Below are positions 46,165 to 54,321 of a stretch of 64,000 nt of DNA, one piece after another. The position numbers and the translations under genes were made by a program. Source of the DNA: Leptotrichia sp. OH3620_COT-345 (GTDB lineage Bacteria > Fusobacteriota > Fusobacteriia > Fusobacteriales > Leptotrichiaceae); the NCBI RefSeq assembly GCF_003932895.1, contig NZ_RQYW01000008.1:50304-114303 (forward strand). Reading direction: 5' to 3'. The notes beneath the pieces are model-generated. The model was not told the origin of the DNA. It saw nothing but the letters and a program-made list of their open reading frames with translations, and did not search any database. Each line of letters opens with the position of its first letter. Position 1 is the stretch's first letter.

Positions 46165-49100
46165 TTACAATTTCTTTGTTAATATTTTTTCAATTAATTT
46201 TACGACATATTCAGAATTATAGTGCTCTAATTCTAACACTGAAACTTTTTTAGGATTTATCAAATTTTTTATTTCAAATAAAGTTTTACTATTATCTGGG
46301 CAATTATCTGACAATCTAAACTTTCTTTTTAAATTATTATAATTTAAATCCACATCTTTCTTAAATACTTCAAATACACTATTATATGTGGAATTATTAT
46401 ATCTTGTACTATACTCCATCACTTCAGAAACCTTATCTATCTGCTCTGCAATACTGTATTTTTTAAAAGGTTCTCTTATAATATAAAAATGCGAAATATA
46501 GTTTCTAATACTTTTTTTCTCTGGTTTATTAATTTCAGAATTTTCTGATAAATTAATTCCAAATTTCAAGCAAATTTTCACTAATTTTGGGTAATCTTTA
46601 AAATTATAGTATGAAGTTGCAAAATCCAATTCTCTACCCTTTGTCTTGTCATTTTTGTCTATATATTTATACTTAGGATATGGCGATGATCTATTCTCAT
46701 TCCTATTATTTTCTAACTCTATAATATCTAAATAATTTAATCCGTTTACAATATAATGCATATCTCTTTCAAATCTAGCCATTTGAATGGCAAGTTTCCA
46801 ATTTATATCTATTAAATAACTTTCTATTTTATTTAAGTAGTTAAATTCTACCAAGTCTCTAACTCTTTTATATTCAGAAACTTCATTATAATTTTCTTTC
46901 AATTTTTCAAAAGACTCATATTTTTTATGTTTTATATTTTGAATAAAGAAACAACTATTTTGTTCCAATTTATCTTTATATTTTTCTTTGTATTCTTTAG
47001 AATACCCATTCAATTTATTATTTAAATATTTCAATATTTCATCAATTTCAAATATTTCATTATTTCTAATATTATTATCAAATAACACTTTTGTATCAAC
47101 TACTTTTATATCTTCTGAAATTAGTTCATATATATTATCAAAATTTGGATTTCCAATATTTAAAAATAAATTCTTTTTGTAAATATATAACTCATTCTTA
47201 TTTTTCTCTGGATAATATACTTTTTCAAATTTATCTTCATTTTCTATTAAGTTATCAATTATTTCTTTATACTTTTTCAAAAATTTTGAGTTAAATATTA
47301 ATTTAAGTGCCTTTCTATTTTTTATTTTTTCTATAAATTTATCTATTTCAGATATTATATCTACACTATTTAAATTTTTAGGATTAATCTTCGGCATTAA
47401 TATTTTTTTCTCATTTCTATCTAAATTATCTGCTTTTATTTTTATTTTTGTATCATCTTCAAAATTCACAATTTGATTAAATTTTCTATCTAATATTTTT
47501 TTTATTTCATAATCATTTATGAATTTACTTTTAATATTTTCTTTTATATCTTCATAGTATTTACCAAAAAATTCCCTTTTTGTCAGTAAAAATTCTTCCT
47601 CTATAAGTTCCATTTTTTCAATAAATTTTTTTAAATCTAGTTTCCAATTTTCTGTTATCCATTCCGTTTTTAATGTATTTATTTGCATTATTTCATCTAA
47701 AACTTCTATAATATTCTGATATTCTTGTCTATCTAACCAAACTGATATTGCAAATAATCGATTTCTAATTTTATTTATAACAACATTGTTATTTAATAAC
47801 GCAAATATTGAAATTATATATTCAAAATCATTTTTTATTTCTATGCTTTTATTGTCAGATTTTATTATAACTTTTCTTCTATAAGTTTTATTATCATTAA
47901 TATCTTTTATTTTTTGCTTAATTTTTTTTATATCCATATTAAAATTTGAAAAATCAAAAATTTCTTTGTAATTTTTCTTCAAATATTCAATATAACATTC
48001 TATAACTTTTTTTTGATATTTTTTTATAGCTTTATTATTTCCTTTCGAAGCTAAAATCTGAGAATTTTTATAATAATTTTCTATAATAGGTTTATCTACT
48101 TCATCAGTTCCACTTAACGTTTTTTTCAATTCCTTTAAAAATTTATACTTATTATTCTCTTTTCCCAAATCCTTTTCTAAAATCAATTTTTTATACAATT
48201 CTTTATTTATATATATTAAAGCATTCCTTATAATTCTTTCTGTTTCTATTGTATCAAACGGATTATTTTTATTCATTTTTTTATATAAATTCAATATTTC
48301 AGGAAGTACTTTAGAAAACGACGGAAGAAATTTAATAATTTTGTTATTTTCTTTTGAGATATCTATATTATTTATTTTAGAAATTATTTTTTCTTTTCCT
48401 TTAAAAACTACATCTAAATTTAATGCTTTTGATATTTCTTCATTTGATATTTTTAGATTTTGAATTATACTCACCACTTTATTATAGTCTTCTAATGTTC
48501 CTTTTTGGTCTCTTGTTTTGTCGTCATTATCATTCTCTAATATTTCTTTTTGATTTCTTCTTTTATCATTTGCATGCAGTATTTTATTTCTTTCATTTGT
48601 TCCTATCTTTATAAATTTACTTTTGAAATTTTCTGTAATCTCATTTTTGTCATCTAAGAATTTTAAATCTCTCATTATTTTTAATTTTGAATTCGAAATT
48701 TTTTTATCCAGTATATAATCTCTTTCCCTATCTCCTCCAAAAAAATCTATATTTTCAGTACCTTCAGCATTTTTTTTAGAAAATATTTTATTCAATTCCA
48801 TATTAGTAGCAGCAAAGAATGCTATCAATTCTAAATCTAATTCTTCTTTTGCGTGAAGTTTAGAAAAATCATTAGTATTAACTTTTGTCATATCTATATT
48901 ATTATGTTTTATTTTTCCTAAATACATAATATGTTCTAACGTATATTGCTTAACTCTTTTTTCTATTTTATTCAACAGTGAGTCAAAATTTAATATTTTT
49001 TCTATTTTTAAAGAATTTTCTCTTATCTCTCTTCTGTTAATAAGTATTTTTTCTATTCTGCCCTTTATATATCTATATATAATTTTATATAGTTCTTTTT

Positions 49101-50691
49101 CATTACAGGGCATTTTTTCAAATTCAAAATTATCCCCAATTACTTCTATATTTCCGTCTTTTTTAAATATTGATTTGTAATGTCCTTTATATAAGCCAAA
49201 AATTTCTGTATCAAAATTTTCTTCTTCTTTTATTTTATCTTTTAAATCATTTACTAATTTTTCTATTTTAAATTCTTTTAAAATTTTCTCTATCTTATTT
49301 CTAATAACTTTACTTTCTATATCTTTTATAAATAATTTTACTATTTCATTTTTTTCTTTTCCTTTTTCTTTAAACTTTTCATGTTTATCCATTTCTACAT
49401 ATGTTTTAATTCTGGCTTTTTCTATTTTTTCTTTCGGCATATCTTGAGTTTCTTTTTTCTTAAGTTCAACTCTTTTTGCAATATCCCAATATTTCAGTTC
49501 TCCAATTATATAATCTACAATATCTTCTTTTGTTAATTTAACACTGTTACAAATATAATTTAAAATTTTATTTACAAAAATTTTTTTATTTTCAGTTGCT
49601 TTTTTTCCACCAACATTAGAGTAAAATTCTACAAATTTATCAATATTCCATTTTTTGTTTTCAGAATTTTTTTTCTTTATTTCCTCTATATGTTCTACAA
49701 TCTTACCGTATTCTTCTTCTTTTTCTAAAAATAAAATTTCGATATAATCTCTAAAATATCTTTTTTTAAGATTCTTAACTTCTCCTTGTTCTTCATTTAC
49801 AAAGTTTTCTATTAAATAATAAAATTTTTCATTTATATTTTGAAACTTTCTGTATACTTCTATTTTTGCCTGTCTTTCTTTTTCATCAATTTTTTTCCAA
49901 CTTAAAATATATTCCTCTTTATTTCTATCAAATTTAGTTTTATTATATTCAAGTTTAATTTTTATGTTTTCATTTTTTATTGTCAAATAAATTTCTTTGG
50001 AATTTTCTTTTAATTTTCCTTTATCCAACTGTTTTTTCAATTGTTCTTTCAACTTTTTTCTAGTAATTTTTTTTGAAAGATTTTCGGTTCGTGATAATAC
50101 TTCTATCTCATCTACAATATCTTCACCTTTTATTAAAATATTTTCTTTTTTCAATTTAAATAAAATATTCCCCATATGAAATTTTCTATTAAAATCTTTT
50201 TGTATGTTATTTTCTGTTTTATATTCTATAAGTTTTTCTATAAATTTACTATTTGTAATTTTAATTTTATCTTCATCTCTCTTACTTTTTACAATATATT
50301 TATTTTTTTCTTTAGTATCTGTGTTATCTGGAATTTCATTATTATTTTTTGTAATATATTCTCTTTTTACTCTAATTTTTTTATTATCAAAAATTAAAAT
50401 ATAATCCTTTGTTTCTTTATCATAATTAAGTTTTATACTTCTATTCTTATTTTTTTCTTTATCTATTTCTAGTATTCTTTTTTTTAATTTTTCATTATAC
50501 AAAATTTTTAAATATACTTCTTTATTATTGAAATTTATTTTATATTTTTCAGTTTTTTCATCAATAACTACTAAATTAATTTCCGTATGTTCTTCATCAT
50601 TTTTAATTTTCGGTCTTTCTGTTCTTCCTAATTCTATTCTTACTTCTTCTTTATAATTGCACCATTTTTTATACCCATATATTTTACTCAT
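46165..50691 (-). CDS. cas13a: Cas13a (C2c2) RNA-guided RNase effector, long form
   Basis: This 1508-residue protein has no DNA-nuclease motifs but carries two HEPN R-X4-H motifs: R701-H706 (ERNKILHAN) and R1396-H1401 (SIRNYISHFY). These define Cas13a, which processes its own crRNA and cleaves target and bystander RNA. Segments such as ALNLDVVFKGKEKI, PSFSKVLPEILNLY and KKVSVLELE.YNS match L. shahii Cas13a as I recall it (1389 residues; R597/H602, R1278/H1283). Two parts are extra: about 96 residues near the N-terminus (roughly 15-140) and a 15-residue tandem duplication at 709-738. Composition is extreme in Lys, Asn, Ile and Glu, and the DNA is visibly more AT-rich than flanking genes. The start follows AAGGAGGAAGAAAG. 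Confidence 0.97.
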   Translation of the reverse strand: MSKIYGYKKWCNYKEEVRIELGRTERPKIKNDEEHTEINLVVIDEKTEKYKINFNNKEVYLKILYNEKLKKRILEIDKEKNKNRSIKLNYDKETKDYILIFDNKKIRVKREYITKNNNEIPDNTDTKEKNKYIVKSKRDEDKIKITNSKFIEKLIEYKTENNIQKDFNRKFHMGNILFKLKKENILIKGEDIVDEIEVLSRTENLSKKITRKKLKEQLKKQLDKGKLKENSKEIYLTIKNENIKIKLEYNKTKFDRNKEEYILSWKKIDEKERQAKIEVYRKFQNINEKFYYLIENFVNEEQGEVKNLKKRYFRDYIEILFLEKEEEYGKIVEHIEEIKKKNSENKKWNIDKFVEFYSNVGGKKATENKKIFVNKILNYICNSVKLTKEDIVDYIIGELKYWDIAKRVELKKKETQDMPKEKIEKARIKTYVEMDKHEKFKEKGKEKNEIVKLFIKDIESKVIRNKIEKILKEFKIEKLVNDLKDKIKEEENFDTEIFGLYKGHYKSIFKKDGNIEVIGDNFEFEKMPCNEKELYKIIYRYIKGRIEKILINRREIRENSLKIEKILNFDSLLNKIEKRVKQYTLEHIMYLGKIKHNNIDMTKVNTNDFSKLHAKEELDLELIAFFAATNMELNKIFSKKNAEGTENIDFFGGDRERDYILDKKISNSKLKIMRDLKFLDDKNEITENFKSKFIKIGTNERNKILHANDKRRNQKEILENDNDDKTRDQKGTLEDYNKVVSIIQNLKISNEEISKALNLDVVFKGKEKIISKINNIDISKENNKIIKFLPSFSKVLPEILNLYKKMNKNNPFDTIETERIIRNALIYINKELYKKLILEKDLGKENNKYKFLKELKKTLSGTDEVDKPIIENYYKNSQILASKGNNKAIKKYQKKVIECYIEYLKKNYKEIFDFSNFNMDIKKIKQKIKDINDNKTYRRKVIIKSDNKSIEIKNDFEYIISIFALLNNNVVINKIRNRLFAISVWLDRQEYQNIIEVLDEIMQINTLKTEWITENWKLDLKKFIEKMELIEEEFLLTKREFFGKYYEDIKENIKSKFINDYEIKKILDRKFNQIVNFEDDTKIKIKADNLDRNEKKILMPKINPKNLNSVDIISEIDKFIEKIKNRKALKLIFNSKFLKKYKEIIDNLIENEDKFEKVYYPEKNKNELYIYKKNLFLNIGNPNFDNIYELISEDIKVVDTKVLFDNNIRNNEIFEIDEILKYLNNKLNGYSKEYKEKYKDKLEQNSCFFIQNIKHKKYESFEKLKENYNEVSEYKRVRDLVEFNYLNKIESYLIDINWKLAIQMARFERDMHYIVNGLNYLDIIELENNRNENRSSPYPKYKYIDKNDKTKGRELDFATSYYNFKDYPKLVKICLKFGINLSENSEINKPEKKSIRNYISHFYIIREPFKKYSIAEQIDKVSEVMEYSTRYNNSTYNSVFEVFKKDVDLNYNNLKRKFRLSDNCPDNSKTLFEIKNLINPKKVSVLELEHYNSEYVVKLIEKILTKKL

Positions 50692-50734
50692 CTTTCTTCC
50701 TCCTTGACCAATAATTTTTTCATTTTCTGCTATA

Positions 50735-50762
50735 ATTATATCCTATAATGAAAATATTTCAA
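50735..50762 (-). promoter_or_regulatory. Promoter of the cas13a-cas1-cas2 operon
   Basis: TTGAAA (50757-50762) and TATAAT (50735-50740) are 16 bases apart on the minus strand, giving a start near 50728 and a short leader of about 37 bases before the cas13a ATG. The rest of 50763-51031 is AT-rich and holds only a weak hairpin (CCGT...ACGG then CTTTTTTG, about 50868-50900) that may terminate the upstream gene. Confidence 0.65.
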
Positions 50763-51031
50763 CTGTTAATTTATAATTTTATTAATTTTTCAACAAACAA
50801 AAACCTCTCAAAAATTAAATTTAAAAATATCAATGGTCTCACAAAAAACCAAACTACAAAAACAAAAAAGCCGTCCTATAAATCGGAAACGGATTTCTAA
50901 TGATAAATAATACATATTTCCAAAAATGAAAATTATTGTTTTTACTCATTTTATAAAAATAATAAAATATATAAAATTTAGGATTAGTATACCTTCCGAC
51001 TTATAAAACAGCCTTTATTTTAAAAACACTA

Positions 51032-52006
51032 CTAAAAAATCATGCTTTCTCTCTGTTTAGGATATAAAAACTTTATTTTATAAATATTTAAAGCTTCTAT
51101 TTCTTTTTTTACAGTTTTTTCATTATCTACATTTTTTAAAAAATTAGGTTTTATATGGTTTATGATTATGTTCAGATTTTTTAATTTCTCGGTTCCTCCA
51201 CTATATTCCGATAACACTTTCATTTCTTCCATCAGCCATTTAGCCGTCAAATGTCCGAACAAATTTTTATCCTCCGTTGAGTTGGGAAAGGAAACTTCAA
51301 TAATAATCCCTTTCAATTTTCCAGCTTTCAGTTTCGGACCTAATTCTTTCCATATATTGTTCAGCAATTGGGATTTTTCAACTTTATCGGGACCTGTATC
51401 ACCGAAAAAGGCAAAATATTCTTCTCCGCTTCTTATTAGTAACATTGAAGACTCGTAGTTACTGTGACTTAACGGAAATACCTGTCCATACAGTTCCGTT
51501 CCCTCTATTTTGAATTCCTTTCCGATTTCAAGTTTTTTATAGGAATAAACTCCCAATTTAAACCCTTCTCCGGAATCTCCGAAATTAGGCCATACTTTCC
51601 AATTGAAAATATTCTTTTCCAGTATATCTATAACAGAAGGCAAGCCGTATATATTTTTCTTCGTATCTTCAGTAGACGATAAAACAAGACCTGCAATATG
51701 ATCCATATGTGCATGGCTCAAAAAATAACCTTTTATTGATTCTCTGAATATATATCCCAATTTCGTATAGTTGGAATCTTCGGGAACTTTAATATCCTTA
51801 AAATTTCCTTTTTTCAATGCTTCTTCAAGACCGTTCACGACACTTCCCGCATCCAATGCCAGATATTCTTTGCTTCCGATATCTCTTAGAATGTACGAAG
51901 TGGTAGTTCCCGCTTTCACTCCTCCGCTGTTTCCTAAAGTTATGACTTCAAATTTTGCAAATAAATTTAATGATAATAAAAATAATAGAAGTAATCCTCT
52001 TTTCAT
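51032..52006 (-). CDS. Exported class II cyclic-nucleotide phosphodiesterase (metallo-beta-lactamase fold)
   Basis: This 324-residue protein has a signal peptide (residues 1-17, MKRGLLLLFLLSLNLFA) and the metal motif HAHMDH (His98, His100, Asp102, His103), preceded by the class II cyclic-nucleotide phosphodiesterase opening VITLGNSGG. A further ligand set is visible in FPLSHSNYESS, FFGDTG and NIIINHIKP. The family hydrolyses 3',5'-cyclic nucleotides, here in the periplasm. The downstream neighbour of a nucleoside hydrolase gene suggests scavenging of external nucleotides. It lies 23 bases after that gene. Confidence 0.88.
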   Translation of the reverse strand: MKRGLLLLFLLSLNLFAKFEVITLGNSGGVKAGTTTSYILRDIGSKEYLALDAGSVVNGLEEALKKGNFKDIKVPEDSNYTKLGYIFRESIKGYFLSHAHMDHIAGLVLSSTEDTKKNIYGLPSVIDILEKNIFNWKVWPNFGDSGEGFKLGVYSYKKLEIGKEFKIEGTELYGQVFPLSHSNYESSMLLIRSGEEYFAFFGDTGPDKVEKSQLLNNIWKELGPKLKAGKLKGIIIEVSFPNSTEDKNLFGHLTAKWLMEEMKVLSEYSGGTEKLKNLNIIINHIKPNFLKNVDNEKTVKKEIEALNIYKIKFLYPKQRESMIF

Positions 52007-52029
52007 TTTCTCTCCTTTGATAATAAATT

Positions 52030-52974
52030 TTAATATTTCGCCAAATTTGTTATATATTCAAAAAAACTGTCTCTATCCACATGATAGACTAAATCAACCG
52101 GACGTCCGCCTTGTTTCCTTACTGTACGTCCTCTACTTGGACCTTCAGTTATTACATCACTGTTTACAACTTCTCTTTTTACAAGTTCTTCTTTTCCGAA
52201 AGATGCCGTCGTAAGAACGTCCCACAAAAAGTAAGTGGAATTTGTCACAAAATGTGTTAACGGAGGTACTACTGCATAACATTGTCCTAAAAAATCAATT
52301 CCTTCATTTTTTCTCTGACTTGCCCACATATCACGAATTTCCTCTGTAAGAGGTACCATTCTCGTACTTTCAAGGGCTACAAGTTCTATTTTTATATTTG
52401 AATCCCATACTCTTTTTGCTGCAAAAGGATCCCAGTATACATTCCATTCAGCCGTGCCGTCATGCTCAGGTTCTTCCACATTACCATGTTCTAAAAATGT
52501 TCCTCCCATCCAATACAGTTTACCTATTTTCTCTTCTATACTTGAATCAATATCCAATGCCCTTGCCAAATCCGTCAAAGGCCCTACAAATACAAGGTCT
52601 ACTTTCCCATCAGCTTTTTTCAGCACACGGACTATATCTTCATGGGCTTTTATATGGGTTTCTTCTACTGTCAGAGGCTTAATCTCATTCAAAATAGGTA
52701 ATGCATCTATCACAAAAGCATGCATTCTCCAGTCTTTAGGAAAAGGATTCACAGCTCTTGAGTCCGACAGTGCAACCTTTATTTTTTTATCTTTTTCAGA
52801 TCCAAATTTTTCTATGATTTTCCTTGTAGCTGAAGATGCAGGCTGTATATAACAGTCCGCATCCATAACACTAATTCCCACAAGTTCCACATCTTTCATT
52901 TTTAATAACAAGTATAATGAAACTAAATCATCCACCCCTCCATCGTGATTTAAATATACTTTTCTTTTTTTCAT
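52030..52974 (-). CDS. Inosine/uridine-preferring nucleoside hydrolase family protein
   Basis: This 314-residue protein opens with the calcium-binding signature NHDGGVDD (residues 9-16). Further family segments are LVFVGPLTDLARAL and the VEEPEHDGTAEWNVYWDPFA substrate region with its conserved Asn and Asp. It cleaves the N-glycosidic bond of nucleosides to base and ribose in the cytoplasm. It and the exported phosphodiesterase form a likely nucleotide-salvage pair on one transcript. Base preference cannot be read. Confidence 0.9.
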   Translation of the reverse strand: MKKRKVYLNHDGGVDDLVSLYLLLKMKDVELVGISVMDADCYIQPASSATRKIIEKFGSEKDKKIKVALSDSRAVNPFPKDWRMHAFVIDALPILNEIKPLTVEETHIKAHEDIVRVLKKADGKVDLVFVGPLTDLARALDIDSSIEEKIGKLYWMGGTFLEHGNVEEPEHDGTAEWNVYWDPFAAKRVWDSNIKIELVALESTRMVPLTEEIRDMWASQRKNEGIDFLGQCYAVVPPLTHFVTNSTYFLWDVLTTASFGKEELVKREVVNSDVITEGPSRGRTVRKQGGRPVDLVYHVDRDSFFEYITNLAKY

Positions 52975-53010
52975 AAATTCTCCATTTCTTATTCTTTATA
53001 AATTTTTACT

Positions 53011-53799
53011 TTAACTGTCATTTTTTTCTACTTCAGCGGCATCGGGATAAATTTTTCTAATTCCTTTTATAATTCTGTCTATTTCCTTATTAATCCCGTT
53101 TTTATCTTTTCTTGAGCCTTTCATCGCTACTCTTATTTGAACCCTTCTTTCTTTGGCATAAGGAGCAACTGTAGGATTGGACATTTGAAAGTATTCTTTT
53201 AATCTTTCATCTATTTTCCCTTCAGGCACACCTTTTATTTCCAAAGTTTTCATGATTAGTATGCTGTTCGAATATTGACTTAACAAAGGCAAAACCTGAT
53301 TATCCATCATCCAAATCATTTCTTTTGGCGGACCGGGCAACACTATTATTTTTTTATCCCTTTTTTCATAGTAAAACCCCGGAGCAAGTCCTACTTCATT
53401 TTCTATTAATATCGACCCTTTTATTATCGATGCTTCTTTTTTCCCACCATCAGGAATATCAATGCCAAAACCTCTTTCTTTATACCTTTGAACAAGTTTA
53501 TCATAGTACTTCTGATTTATTTCAAGTTCTTCTCCGAAAAAATCTGCCACAACTTTTTTTGTAATATCATCTATTGTAGGCCCTAATCCTCCCGTTGTTA
53601 TTACAAGATTCACTCTATTAAAAGCAATTTCAAGACATTCCTTCACTCTGTTATAATTATCCCCCACTGTTGTCTGATAGTATAAATCTACACCGATATC
53701 TGTAAGTTTTTCTGATATGTATTGAGCATTAGTATTAACAATATCCCCTATAAGAAGCTCTGTTCCTATACATAAAATTTCCGCTTTTATTTTAACCAC
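53011..53799 (-). CDS. CinA N-terminal-domain protein (molybdopterin-binding fold), short form
   Basis: This 262-residue protein has the CinA/MoaB-like fold with AEILCIGTELLIGDIVNTNA, TTGGLGPTIDDITK and LPGPPKEM. Full CinA proteins have about 400 residues with a C-terminal nicotinamide-nucleotide amidase domain; this one lacks it. The N-terminal domain is associated with ADP-ribose pyrophosphatase activity in NAD recycling. I see no sign of a broken C-terminal domain downstream, so the short form seems natural. It is the first gene of the run ahead of the nucleoside hydrolase gene. Confidence 0.88.
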   Translation of the reverse strand: MVKIKAEILCIGTELLIGDIVNTNAQYISEKLTDIGVDLYYQTTVGDNYNRVKECLEIAFNRVNLVITTGGLGPTIDDITKKVVADFFGEELEINQKYYDKLVQRYKERGFGIDIPDGGKKEASIIKGSILIENEVGLAPGFYYEKRDKKIIVLPGPPKEMIWMMDNQVLPLLSQYSNSILIMKTLEIKGVPEGKIDERLKEYFQMSNPTVAPYAKERRVQIRVAMKGSRKDKNGINKEIDRIIKGIRKIYPDAAEVEKNDS

Positions 53800-53873
53800 C
53801 TTCTTATTTTCAATTATTTCTATTTATGAGGTTTTTTACTAAATAATTTTAAGTGAATTTCCATCTTTTTTCT

Positions 53874-54037
53874 TCAACATTCAAATTTTACAACGTAAAA
53901 AATGCGGTAAGTGAGCGTTGTAAAAACATCCCTTTTTTGTTTTTACAGCGAACGGGCATTTTTAAGTGTCTGTAAAATTTGTGTTGAACGGTTTTTTGGT
54001 CTGACCTTTTTTACAAAAAAGGTTAGAAATATTTTTT
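53874..54037. repeat. Fold-back repeat element, copy 1
   Basis: This AT-rich element of about 164 bases has outer inverted arms (TCAACATTCAAATTTTACA against TGTAAAATTTGTGTTGA, 53874-53892 with 53971-53987), inner arms (TTGTAAAAAC against GTTTTTACAG) and a tail hairpin ACCTTTTTT/AAAAAAGGT. It is nearly identical to copy 2 except for a 14-base insertion near the start. No gene is inside. Confidence 0.85.
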
Positions 54038-54170
54038 ATATTATACTTTTACATAGTTTTTGGTTCAGTCTTTTTTCAAAAATATGATAAAATTATAAAA
54101 TATTATTATAGTTTACTATAAAATTTAACTGTACTTTTTTTCATAGTTTCTCTTAATCTTAATCTTTATT

Positions 54171-54321
54171 TCAACATTCAAATTTTACAATAAGTGAGCG
54201 TTGTAAAAACATCCTTTTTTTGTTTTTACAGCGAACGGGCATTTTTAAGTGTCTGTAAAATTTGTGTTGAGCGGTTTTTTGGTCTGACCTTTTTTACAAA
54301 AAAGGTTAGAAATATTTTTTT
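54171..54321. repeat. Fold-back repeat element, copy 2
   Basis: About 151 bases, same orientation as copy 1 and 297 bases further on, with the same nested inverted arms and tail hairpin. It overlaps the end of treC by 16 bases, so it also forms the 3' untranslated region of that gene, and its hairpins may stop transcription. Between the copies (54038-54170) there is only unrelated AT-rich sequence. Confidence 0.85.

Noticed and set aside
50176..50404. Plus-strand hydrophobic open reading frames opposite cas13a
   Set aside because: They arise because the reverse complement of Lys/Asn/Ile-rich codons reads as Phe/Ile/Leu. Not genes.
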